From: an uncultured Cellvibrio sp.
Lineage (GTDB): Bacteria > Pseudomonadota > Gammaproteobacteria > Pseudomonadales > Cellvibrionaceae
Direction: 5' to 3'
DNA: 5,542 nucleotides
NCBI GenBank assembly: GCA_946482385.1
Contig: CAMLRI010000182.1
Coordinates: 1-5,542, forward strand
A program made the translations under genes and the position numbers. Positions 1-5,542 of the stretch are shown here, in pieces. The number at the start of each line of letters is the position of its first letter. The first letter of the stretch is position 1. Under the pieces are notes generated by a model that was not told where the DNA came from, searched no databases, and saw nothing but the letters and a program-made list of their open reading frames with translations.

Positions 1-2
1 AT

Positions 3-359
3 ACCAACACCCCCGGCCAGCGCGGCCGCGTATGGCCCTTCTTCACCGGTGAGCGCGGCCACTACGAGCTGGAGCTGGCCAAAACCAGCAACAGCCTGGA
101 CATTAACGCCCTGCGCAACACCTATGTTAAAGCCATGGAGCTTTTTGCCAACGAAGGCATGATGCTGCCCGAGCAGGTGTGGGACGGCGTGGGCGACAAC
201 TCGGTGTACAACTACCCCTTGGGCGAAGGCACCAACTCTGCTACCCCCCTGGCCTGGACCCACGCCGAGTACATCAAACTGCTGCGCAGCTATAGCGATG
301 GCAAGGTGTGGGATAGAAACGCCAGTACCGAGGCCCGCTATGCACAAAAAAGTGAGTAA
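3..359 (+). CDS. GH15 glucoamylase (glucan 1,4-alpha-glucosidase), C-terminal part, 5' end outside window
   Basis: The last 118 residues of a glycoside hydrolase family 15 enzyme are present; the reading frame is open from base 3 to the TAA at 357-359. Family enzymes release glucose from the non-reducing ends of starch, maltodextrin and maltose by inversion. Visible signatures are RVWPFFTGERGHYEL (residues 9-23 of the fragment), LPEQVWD (55-61) and TPLAWTHAEYIKLLRS followed by DGKVWDR near the end. In bacterial GH15 enzymes the Glu of the EQVWD motif is the catalytic general base; here it is Glu57 (codon 171-173), so the catalytic barrel end looks intact. The general acid, any signal peptide and any N-terminal super-sandwich domain lie upstream and cannot be judged. 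The gene ends 152 bases before the importer on the same strand, which fits a shared maltodextrin pathway. Family assignment is firm; exact substrate is inferred. Confidence 0.93.
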   Translation, partial: TNTPGQRGRVWPFFTGERGHYELELAKTSNSLDINALRNTYVKAMELFANEGMMLPEQVWDGVGDNSVYNYPLGEGTNSATPLAWTHAEYIKLLRSYSDGKVWDRNASTEARYAQKSE

Positions 360-396
360 ATTCACCGCCAGGTAGTATGATCGCGCGGCCAATCAT

Positions 397-417
397 CTCC
401 CGCAGTCACAGCGGGAG
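397..417 (+). promoter_or_regulatory. GC-rich hairpin upstream of the terminator, possible anti-antiterminator
   Basis: A perfect 7-bp stem (CTCCCGC 397-403 with GCGGGAG 411-417) encloses the 7-base loop AGTCACA. No T-run follows it, so it is not a terminator itself. Bases 400-406 (CCGCAGT) can instead pair with 423-429 (ACTGCGG), which is the left arm of the next hairpin. The three helices are therefore partly exclusive, as in attenuators. The pairing is seen directly; regulation is only inferred, and the hairpin may simply protect the glucoamylase mRNA 3' end. Confidence 0.4.
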
Positions 418-421
418 CAAA

Positions 422-458
422 AACTGCGGAATCCCCAGGGTTCCGCAGTTGTTTTTTT
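422..458 (+). terminator. Rho-independent terminator after the glucoamylase gene
   Basis: A perfect 10-bp stem, AACTGCGGAA (422-431) with TTCCGCAGTT (441-450), encloses a 9-base loop and is followed by G and seven T (452-458). This is a textbook intrinsic terminator on the + strand. It lies 62 bases past the glucoamylase stop and 53 bases before the importer start, so it should limit read-through unless it is regulated. On the opposite strand there is no long T-run directly after the stem. Confidence 0.9.
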
Positions 459-511
459 AATGGCAATCCAGCCACGGCAATTTAATAAGTTAATAACACG
501 GGCAATAGGCT

Positions 512-1981
512 ATGAAACAACCCTCTCTACCCTTTTGGCAGGTATGGAATGTCAGCTTTGGCTTCCTGGGCGTGCAATTTGGTTTTGCGCTGCAAAACGC
601 TAACGTCAGCCGGGTACTGTCTGATTTGGGTGCAGATTTGCACTCCCTCTCGCTATTTTGGCTGGCTGCCCCGGTGATGGGATTGCTGGTGCAGCCTATT
701 GTCGGCGCCGCTTCCGACCGCACCTGGAACCGCCTTGGGCGCCGCAACCCGTTTATCCTCGGCGGCGCCATAGCGGCGGCCCTGGGTATGCTGTTAATGC
801 CTAACGCGCCGCTGTTTGTTTCCATCATGGCGCCCATGCTGTTTGGCGGCCTGATGCTGGCGCTGATGGACGGCGCGTTCAACGTCACCATGCAGCCCTT
901 CCGCGCCCTGGTATCCGATATGGTGCCCAGCGAACAGCGCACCCTTGGCTACTCGGTACAGGCCCTGCTGATCAACATAGGCGCCGTGATTGGCTCCATC
1001 CTGCCCTTCCTGCTGACCAATGTGATCGGCCTGGAGAACACCGCCGCCAAGGGTGAAGTGGCTCCCACAGTTACCTGGGCCTTTTACATTGGCGCCAGTG
1101 TGATGCTAGGCACTGTGCTCTGGACCGTATTCCGCACCAAGGAATATCCGCCCGAAGAATACAACCGCTATAAAGGCCTAACTGCCACCGCCGCAGCCCC
1201 CAAAGCCTCCGTGGGCAAGCGCCTGGCGGGCTTTTGGCAGCTATTTATCCATATGCCCAAAACCATGCGCCAGCTGGCGTTGGTGCAGTTTTTCTCCTGG
1301 TTTGCGCTGTTCATTATGTGGGTGTACACCACCCCGGCCATTACCCAGCACATTTGGGGGATAGAGGCCAAATGGTTCGACCCGGACTACCTGCACAGCC
1401 TGGATAGCATTCCCGCCGAGATAGCGGCGGCCAAGGGTGCAGCAGGCGACTGGGTGGGCATTATCTTTGCGGCCTATTCATTGTTTGCGGCGATTTTCTC
1501 CCTGGTACTGACCCGCATCGCCAATAAGATCGGGCGCAAGCTCACTTACTCCCTATCGCTGCTGGCCGGCGGCCTGGGCTATATCAGCTTTATGTTTATG
1601 CACGATGCCACCCTGGTAGACGTCAACCTGCTGGTGACCCAGGTCACTATTCCCCAGGGCGCGCTTAACCTGATCTTCCCGATGATTGGCATCGGCATTG
1701 CCTGGGCAGCGATACTCGCCATGCCCTACGCCATCCTGGCTGGCTCGCTGCCGGCCGACAAAACCGGCATTTATATGGGAATCTTTAACTTCACCATTGC
1801 GGCACCGCAAATTGTATCTGGCCTGGTGGCCGGCCAAATCCTGCGTTATGCGTTTGATAACCAGGCGATTTACATTGTGGTACTGGCCGGTGTGGCCATG
1901 ATCCTGGGTGCCGTCTCGGTGTTGCTGGTGAAAGACACCAGCGACCCGGTAGCAGCGGAGCTGACACTGCAAGGCCACTAA
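512..1981 (+). CDS. MFS sugar symporter, SLC45 / MalT-like maltose importer
   Basis: This 489-residue inner-membrane protein is hydrophobic throughout and has the two-halved layout of a 12-helix MFS carrier. The start SLPFWQVWNVSFGFLGVQFG and the following ALQNANVSR are typical of the SLC45-like (sucrose/maltose:proton) group. Between TM2 and TM3 lies the motif D69-R70 with RLGRRNPFI (74-82), matching the SLC45 RxGRR signature. A second conserved stretch, QPFRALVSDMVPSEQR (128-143), precedes TM5. The second-half counterpart is RIANKIGRK (335-343). A long charged cytoplasmic linker (about 207-250) and an external loop (about 277-312) are also visible. An in-frame TAG at 506-508 rules out an upstream start and the next Met is residue 56, so ATG 512 is secure although its Shine-Dalgarno (AGG only 2 bases away) is poor. 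Glucoamylase before it and a LacI regulator after it suggest maltose or another alpha-glucoside as cargo. Sucrose is an alternative. Confidence 0.88.
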   Translation: MKQPSLPFWQVWNVSFGFLGVQFGFALQNANVSRVLSDLGADLHSLSLFWLAAPVMGLLVQPIVGAASDRTWNRLGRRNPFILGGAIAAALGMLLMPNAPLFVSIMAPMLFGGLMLALMDGAFNVTMQPFRALVSDMVPSEQRTLGYSVQALLINIGAVIGSILPFLLTNVIGLENTAAKGEVAPTVTWAFYIGASVMLGTVLWTVFRTKEYPPEEYNRYKGLTATAAAPKASVGKRLAGFWQLFIHMPKTMRQLALVQFFSWFALFIMWVYTTPAITQHIWGIEAKWFDPDYLHSLDSIPAEIAAAKGAAGDWVGIIFAAYSLFAAIFSLVLTRIANKIGRKLTYSLSLLAGGLGYISFMFMHDATLVDVNLLVTQVTIPQGALNLIFPMIGIGIAWAAILAMPYAILAGSLPADKTGIYMGIFNFTIAAPQIVSGLVAGQILRYAFDNQAIYIVVLAGVAMILGAVSVLLVKDTSDPVAAELTLQGH

Positions 1982-2004
1982 CCGCGGCCCACAGTGCTAA
2001 AACC

Positions 2005-2046
2005 ACAAAGCCCGCCCCGGGTAACCGGAGCGGGCTTTGTTTTTGT
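2005..2046. terminator. Bidirectional terminator between importer and LacI regulator
   Basis: A perfect 11-bp stem, ACAAAGCCCGC (2005-2015) with GCGGGCTTTGT (2030-2040), is capped by an inner CCGG/CCGG helix (2017-2020 with 2025-2028) and a GTAA tetraloop of GNRA type. It is followed by TTTTT up to 2044, so it ends importer transcription 24 bases past the stop. On the minus strand the same stem is followed by GGTTTTAG, a weaker T-run that can serve the convergent LacI gene, whose stop lies 27 bases away. Confidence 0.92.
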
Positions 2047-2067
2047 ACCGCGCATTTCTTTGAGCGG

Positions 2068-3117
2068 CTAGCCCTTGATTGGCGCCTCGCCACAGGAGCC
2101 ACGCACCACCAACTTGGCCGGCAGCAGCATGGATTCTGGCCGCTCGCCCTCCACCAGCTTGAGCAGGTTTTCCACCAGCAGCTCGCCCGCCAGCAAGGTG
2201 TCCTGGCGCACGGTGGTCAGCGGAGGATGGGTGTAGGAAGCCATGGGGATATCATCAAAACCCATGACCGCCACATCGCGCGGCACATTCAGCCCGGCTT
2301 CTTCCAGGGCCTTCATGGCGCCTATGGCGATCAGGTCACTGGCACCGAAGATGGCATCAAACTTCACCCGGCGCTGCAGCAGGCTCAGGGTGGCTTTATA
2401 GCCCTCTTCTTCCGAGGTTTCTGCCGCTACTTGCAACTGGGCATCCACCCCCATGCCGGCCTCTGTCAAGGCTTTGCAAAAACCGTGATAGCGGTCGGCA
2501 AATTCGGGGCTGTGCTCGGATACATCCCCCAAAAAGGCGATATTTTTGCGCCCCAGCTGAATTAAATGCTGGGCGGCGTGATAGGCGCTGTTGAAGTTAT
2601 CGCAGCCGATGGAAACCCCCGGCTGCCCCTCCAGCACTGGCCCCCAGGTAATAAAGTGGGCACCGGCTTCGGTGAGGTAAGTCAGCTTTTTCACAAAGCC
2701 TTCGTAATCGCCATAGCCGAGGAAGATGATGCCATCGGCGCGGTTGGCGTCCTCGTAGTCGGCGTGCCAATCCTCGCTGAATTGCTGGAAAGAAATCAGC
2801 AAATCAAACCCCCTGCTGGCACTGGCACGGGTAATACTGCCCAGCATGGAAAGAAAAAACGGGTTGATCAGCGAGTCGCCAGTGCCATGGTCTTCGCACA
2901 GCAGCAATGCAATGGTTTTGGTTTGTTGGGAACGGAGGCTGCTGGCGTTTTTATCCACCTTGTAATTCAGCTCGCGGGCAATTTGCTGCACCTTGAGACG
3001 AGTTTCTTCGTTCACCAAGGGGCTGTTGCGCAGCGCGCGGGATACTGTGGATTGGGACACGCCTGCACGGTAGGCAATATCAAATGAGGTAGGTTTATCG
3101 TCTTTCAACTTGTACAT
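2068..3117 (-). CDS. LacI-family transcriptional regulator, probably of maltodextrin genes
   Basis: This 349-residue protein has the full LacI/GalR layout. The N-terminal helix-turn-helix spans about 11-30, with DIAYRAG as first helix and the recognition helix SQSTVSRAL (21-29). A hinge region (about 55-65, NASSLRSQQ) carries the Leu61 expected to enter the minor groove. A periplasmic-binding-protein-like effector domain follows from about residue 68. Family landmarks in that domain are DRYHGF (208-213, sugar-contacting Arg209), FGASD (257-261, Asp261) and VMGFDDIPMASYTHPPLTTVRQD (284-306), read here in two parts: VMGFDDIP then TYPE 'HPPLTTV'. The start is fixed by an in-frame TAA at 3145-3147 with no other start codon in between. 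The only ribosome-site candidate, GAAAGG, directly abuts the ATG, an unusually short spacing. Convergence with the importer and the nearby glucoamylase suggest it senses maltose or glucose and represses these genes (MalR-like); a different sugar ligand remains possible. Confidence 0.9.
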   Translation of the reverse strand: MYKLKDDKPTSFDIAYRAGVSQSTVSRALRNSPLVNEETRLKVQQIARELNYKVDKNASSLRSQQTKTIALLLCEDHGTGDSLINPFFLSMLGSITRASASRGFDLLISFQQFSEDWHADYEDANRADGIIFLGYGDYEGFVKKLTYLTEAGAHFITWGPVLEGQPGVSIGCDNFNSAYHAAQHLIQLGRKNIAFLGDVSEHSPEFADRYHGFCKALTEAGMGVDAQLQVAAETSEEEGYKATLSLLQRRVKFDAIFGASDLIAIGAMKALEEAGLNVPRDVAVMGFDDIPMASYTHPPLTTVRQDTLLAGELLVENLLKLVEGERPESMLLPAKLVVRGSCGEAPIKG

Positions 3118-3195
3118 CCTTTCGCTGTTTGGTGTTTCTTGTAGTTATGCAAACTCGAGCGACCGGGAGTAACCCAGCCCAGGGTCAAGCTGGCA

Positions 3196-3222
3196 CCGAC
3201 AGCCCTGAATAAAGGCTGCCGG
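3196..3222 (-). other. Hairpin just past the ssb stop codon
   Basis: On the minus strand, nine continuous pairs (eight Watson-Crick, one G-U) form between complements of 3214-3222 and 3196-3204, around a 9-base loop. It starts 8 bases after the ssb stop. No T-run follows, so it is not a canonical intrinsic terminator; it may stabilise the ssb mRNA 3' end or mark a factor-dependent end. A smaller stem (3174-3178 with 3189-3193) lies just beyond it. Confidence 0.4.
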
Positions 3223-3230
3223 CGCGGGGA

Positions 3231-3836
3231 TCAAAACGGAATATCGTCATCAAAACTATCAAAACCCGCCGGCGGGGTGTTTTGCTGCGGCGCCTGGGGC
3301 TGCTGATTAAAACCGCGATTGGCTGGCTGTTGGCCACCCTGGTTATAGCCGCCCTGATTAGGGTTGTAGCCCCCCTGGTTAAAACCGCCCCCCTGGGCCG
3401 GGGCATTGTTGTACTGCGGGCTTTGGTCGAAGTTGCCCATGGCCGCCGCCGCACCCATGCCGGCATTCATGCCCGCGCCCATAGCACCCGCGTTATCGCC
3501 ACGGCCATCGAGCATTTGCATTTCATTGGCAACGATTTCGGTGGTGTAGCGATCTGTACCATCCTGCGCCTGCCATTTGCGGGTGCGCAGTGAGCCTTCA
3601 ATGTAAACCTTGCTGCCTTTACGCAAATATTCGCCGGCTATCTCACCCAGGCGATTAAAAAATACCACCCGGTGCCACTCGGTGCGCTCCTGCTGCTGGC
3701 CGGTGTTTTTGTCCTTCCAACTTTCCGAGGTTGCCACGCTGATGTTGGTAACAGCACCGCCGGAGGGCATGTACTTTACTTCTGGGTCCTGCCCCACATT
3801 GCCGATCAAAATTACTTTGTTAATACCGCGAGCCAT
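3231..3836 (-). CDS. ssb: Single-stranded DNA-binding protein SSB
   Basis: SSB coats single-stranded DNA as a homotetramer during replication, recombination and repair, and recruits partner enzymes through its C-terminal tip. The 201-residue protein has an OB fold (about 3-112) closely resembling E. coli [23 protein letters not shown] at the start, [18 protein letters not shown] and [12 protein letters not shown]. The DNA-stacking aromatics Trp40, Trp54, Phe60 and Trp88 are all present. Residues about 115-190 form a disordered linker, first rich in Gly/Ala/Met ([18 protein letters not shown]) and then in Gly/Asn/Gln with repeated NQGGYN units. The protein ends in the conserved acidic tip DDDIPF. 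It is slightly longer than the E. coli protein, owing to the linker. The start is supported by a good ribosome site. It lies downstream of the YajR-like transporter on the same strand, 134 bases away, as in the Pseudomonas ssb region. Confidence 0.98.
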   Translation of the reverse strand: MARGINKVILIGNVGQDPEVKYMPSGGAVTNISVATSESWKDKNTGQQQERTEWHRVVFFNRLGEIAGEYLRKGSKVYIEGSLRTRKWQAQDGTDRYTTEIVANEMQMLDGRGDNAGAMGAGMNAGMGAAAAMGNFDQSPQYNNAPAQGGGFNQGGYNPNQGGYNQGGQQPANRGFNQQPQAPQQNTPPAGFDSFDDDIPF

Positions 3837-3843
3837 AATGCAT

Positions 3844-3849
3844 TCCTCT
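3844..3849 (-). promoter_or_regulatory. Ribosome binding site of ssb
   Basis: On the minus strand AGAGGA lies 7 bases before the ATG at 3836, a near-ideal Shine-Dalgarno. It is the only strong one in the window; the other three complete genes have weak or misplaced sites, which fits high ssb expression. Confidence 0.75.
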
Positions 3850-3941
3850 TGATTTACCGTGTATTCGCCTTCTATGTAACCTGACGTTTATTAGCCTGGC
3901 GACTTTCGTGTTTCTGTCTGTTGCCCCCTATAAAACAGCCT

Positions 3942-3959
3942 GCTCCCGGGGCGCGGAGC
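3942..3959 (-). terminator. Weak hairpin after the YajR-like gene, possible terminator
   Basis: On the minus strand a 5-bp GC-rich stem (GCTCC with GGAGC, 8-base loop) starts 11 bases after the transporter stop. A TTTT run occurs only 5 bases further on, within AGGCTGTTTTATAG. An alternative stem GGCGC/GCGCC overlaps it. The short stem and displaced T-run make it a poor intrinsic terminator, so some transcripts probably continue into ssb. Confidence 0.25.
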
Positions 3960-3970
3960 GCCGCACAACT

Positions 3971-5347
3971 CTACACGTCATCCACAATCGCCGCCAGCGC
4001 TTTGCGATCCACCTGCTGCTGGTCAACCTTGAGATAAACCGTATTTTCCGAGTGGACAATGACCACTTCCGCAACCCCGCTGACCTGGCGCAAACGCACC
4101 GCCACCTGCTCCGGATCGCGGTCGCGCAGGGGGATAAGCACACTGGCCAAAAAGCGCGGCGGGCGCATGCCCCAGGCGGCCACCAGCCACACCAGCGCCA
4201 GTAGCGCATTGAGCGCAAACACCCAGGGGATACCCTGCCACTGCAGCAGCCAGCCGCCCAGGGCGCCGCCGCCAAACACCCCCAGCACCTGGCAGGTGGC
4301 GTAAATACCCGTGGCCGTGCCCTTTGCACCGGCGGGGGCAATTTTGCTCACCATAGAAGGCTGGGTTGCCTCCAACAGGTTGAAGGCCACAAAAAACAAA
4401 AACAGGGTGAACAGGGCCAATAGACGCCACCCGGACAACCACACCAACACCAGCTCGGTGATCACCAAGAGCGCAATGGCCGCCAGAAACACCGGCTTAA
4501 TTTGGCGACGCTTTTCGGCGATGATCACAAACGGCAGCATCACCATAAACGCCAATGCTAGCAGTGGAAAATAAATCAACCCATGGTATTGGCGGTCGAT
4601 TTGCAACTGCTCCTGTAACACCAGCGGCAGGGCGACAAAGTTGGCCATCAACACAAAATGCAGCACAAAAATTCCCAGGTTCAGGCGCAGCAGCTCCGGG
4701 TGGCGCAGGGTATGCCACAGCAGCTGGGGCACAGGCACCGCCTCGCGTCTGGATTGGGGCGCCGCCACCTGGGGCACCTGGGCCAACACTATATAAATAC
4801 CCACCAGGCCCAACAGCGCCGTCAACCAGAAGATGGCCCCCACCCCGCCCCAGGCCGCCAACAGCGGCCCCAGGGTCATCGCCAGGGAAAAGGACACGCC
4901 AATAGAAGCACCGATACTGGCCATAGCCTTGGTGCGGTTTTCCTCTGAGGTGAGATCGGTCAGCAGCGCCATCACCGCCGCCGAAATAGCGCCGCAGCCC
5001 TGCAGGAAGCGGCCGATAATCAGGCCGTACACAGACTCCGCCAGCGCCGCCACCAGGCTGCCCAGCACAAACAACACCAGGCCGGCCACAATCAGCGGCT
5101 TGCGGCCAAAGCGGTCGGACATAACACCAAAGGGGATTTGCAGCAGCGCCTGGCTCAGGCCGTAGGCACCCAGCGCCAAGCCGAGCAGAAAAGGGCTGTG
5201 GCCGGCATAGTCGCTGCCATACACGGATAACACCGGCAGCAGCATAAACAGGCCAAACATACGGAAGCTGTAGAGCGCGGCCAGCGACAGCACCACACGG
5301 CGCTCGAAGGGCACAGCCCCGGAGGAAAAAGCAGAAGAATCAGCCAT
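3971..5347 (-). CDS. yajR: YajR-like MFS transporter with C-terminal ferredoxin-like (YAM-type) domain
   Basis: This 458-residue inner-membrane carrier belongs to the drug:proton antiporter-like part of the MFS. TM1 begins near residue 18 after a short cytoplasmic tail. The classic motif A, GVMSDRFGRK (74-83), sits between TM2 and TM3, and GRFLQGCGAISAAVMALLTD follows in TM4 with its conserved Arg and Gly residues. After about 12 hydrophobic segments a soluble tail starts near 396 (LIPLRDRDPEQVAVRLRQ, then GVAEVVIVHSENTVYLKVD), with the alternating strand-helix pattern of the YAM domain of E. coli YajR, which is almost the same length. The natural substrate of YajR is not established, so none is proposed. 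An in-frame TAG at 5363-5365 makes ATG 5347 the first possible ATG; no Shine-Dalgarno is evident. It reads towards ssb and is divergent from the gene beyond the right edge, an arrangement matching ssb-MFS-uvrA in Pseudomonas. Confidence 0.88.
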   Translation of the reverse strand: MADSSAFSSGAVPFERRVVLSLAALYSFRMFGLFMLLPVLSVYGSDYAGHSPFLLGLALGAYGLSQALLQIPFGVMSDRFGRKPLIVAGLVLFVLGSLVAALAESVYGLIIGRFLQGCGAISAAVMALLTDLTSEENRTKAMASIGASIGVSFSLAMTLGPLLAAWGGVGAIFWLTALLGLVGIYIVLAQVPQVAAPQSRREAVPVPQLLWHTLRHPELLRLNLGIFVLHFVLMANFVALPLVLQEQLQIDRQYHGLIYFPLLALAFMVMLPFVIIAEKRRQIKPVFLAAIALLVITELVLVWLSGWRLLALFTLFLFFVAFNLLEATQPSMVSKIAPAGAKGTATGIYATCQVLGVFGGGALGGWLLQWQGIPWVFALNALLALVWLVAAWGMRPPRFLASVLIPLRDRDPEQVAVRLRQVSGVAEVVIVHSENTVYLKVDQQQVDRKALAAIVDDV

Positions 5348-5378
5348 GGCCAGTTGGATTCGCTAAAAATGGGCGAGG

Positions 5379-5408
5379 ATTCTAACAAGCGCCCCAGGCG
5401 CAAACCAA
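5379..5408 (-). promoter_or_regulatory. Candidate sigma-70 promoter of the YajR-like gene
   Basis: On the minus strand TTGGTT (5408-5403) and TAGAAT (5384-5379) are separated by 18 bases. This would start transcription near 5372 and give a leader of about 25 bases. The spacer contains a perfect 5-bp inverted repeat, GCGCC-3-GGCGC (5389-5401), which could be an operator or chance in GC-rich DNA. Confidence 0.5.
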
Positions 5409-5465
5409 GGTTTCTTGCATACCAGCCATAGGTTAACGGAGTTTTACCCAAGCCGAACGCATCCA

Positions 5466-5498
5466 CTGACATCCCCTGACAGCGCCTTGCCGTATAAT
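5466..5498 (+). promoter_or_regulatory. Rightward promoter, perfect TATAAT -10 box, probably for uvrA
   Basis: TATAAT lies at 5493-5498. Two copies of CTGACA (5466-5471 and 5476-5481) stand upstream, but their spacers to the -10 are 21 and 11 bases, so neither is a proper -35; the hexamer at 17 bases is CATCCC. The promoter may need an activator or be weak despite its -10. Transcription would start near 5505 and leave the window. That the target is uvrA is inferred from gene order in Pseudomonas. Confidence 0.5.
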
Positions 5499-5525
5499 CG
5501 CCGGCTTTGTTTGCCATCGCCCGTT

Positions 5526-5539
5526 GCAGTAAACACTGC
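5526..5539 (+). repeat. Short inverted repeat in the rightward leader
   Basis: GCAGT (5526-5530) and ACTGC (5535-5539) form a perfect 5-bp inverted repeat around AAAC. It lies about 20 bases past the predicted transcription start, so it could be an operator or a small RNA stem. It is not a LexA box: the half-sites read CAG...CTG rather than CTG...CAG. Confidence 0.35.
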
Positions 5540-5542
5540 CAT

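Noticed and set aside
459..511. Own promoter for the importer in the AT-rich stretch (TTTAATAAGTTAATAAC)
   Set aside because: -10-like hexamers exist but no -35 with acceptable spacing was found, so I did not list it as a feature.
490..942. 150-residue minus-strand open frame over the importer start
   Set aside because: It is antisense to the well-supported importer and shows no recognisable domain.
2227..3087. Two end-to-end + strand open frames opposite the LacI gene
   Set aside because: They lie wholly antisense to a clear LacI-family protein, resemble no known family, and are explained by the codon bias of GC-rich DNA.
3150..3165. CTCGAG palindrome upstream of the LacI gene as an autoregulatory operator
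   Set aside because: The symmetry does not extend beyond the central six bases; LacI-family operators usually show longer imperfect palindromes.
3918..3938. CTGTT/AACAG inverted repeat upstream of ssb as an SOS box
   Set aside because: CTGT and ACAG are 13 bases apart, while LexA boxes need 8, and the centre is C-rich.
4023..4905. Several open frames on both strands within the YajR-like gene
   Set aside because: They overlap a complete, motif-supported MFS protein, have low-complexity Pro/Arg/Ala-rich translations and lack ribosome sites.
5466..5482. CTG...CAG resembling a LexA (SOS) box
   Set aside because: The spacing is 11 rather than 10 bases and the interior is not AT-rich as in LexA sites.
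5155..5517. 120-residue minus-strand open frame spanning the intergenic region and the transporter N-terminus
   Set aside because: Its end is an out-of-frame shadow of the transporter and its start covers the divergent promoter region; no domain is recognisable.

Overview
The window looks like chromosomal DNA of a gammaproteobacterium with fairly high GC. A polysaccharide-using marine or soil lineage such as Cellvibrionaceae or Alteromonadales is plausible. This is inferred from the protein types (a SLC45-like sugar importer, a GH15 glucoamylase, and an E. coli-type SSB ending in DDDIPF) and from gene order resembling the ssb / MFS transporter / uvrA cluster of Pseudomonas. The genus cannot be fixed from the sequence alone.

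Left part (1-3117), a maltodextrin-use module. The 3' end of a GH15 glucoamylase (1-359, + strand) is followed by a strong intrinsic terminator. Next comes a complete sugar/cation symporter of the SLC45 / bacterial 'MalT' maltose importer type (512-1981, +). A LacI-family repressor (2068-3117, -) converges on it, and the two genes share a bidirectional terminator. The likely logic is that glucoamylase cuts alpha-glucans to glucose, the importer takes up maltose or a related sugar, and the LacI protein senses the sugar and controls the locus. The sugar assignment is inferred from gene context.

Right part (3118-5542), a housekeeping block. It holds ssb, encoding single-stranded DNA-binding protein (3231-3836, -), and a YajR-like MFS transporter with a C-terminal ferredoxin-like (YAM-type) domain (3971-5347, -). 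Both read leftward. The last 195 bases are a divergent intergenic region with a plausible promoter for the transporter and a perfect TATAAT -10 box pointing right, probably towards uvrA just outside the window.

I see no mobile element, CRISPR array, tRNA or rRNA, and no clear new system. The most interesting non-coding signal is the tandem, mutually exclusive hairpins in the gap between the glucoamylase and the importer, which could form an attenuator. No gene-free stretch exceeds 300 bases.
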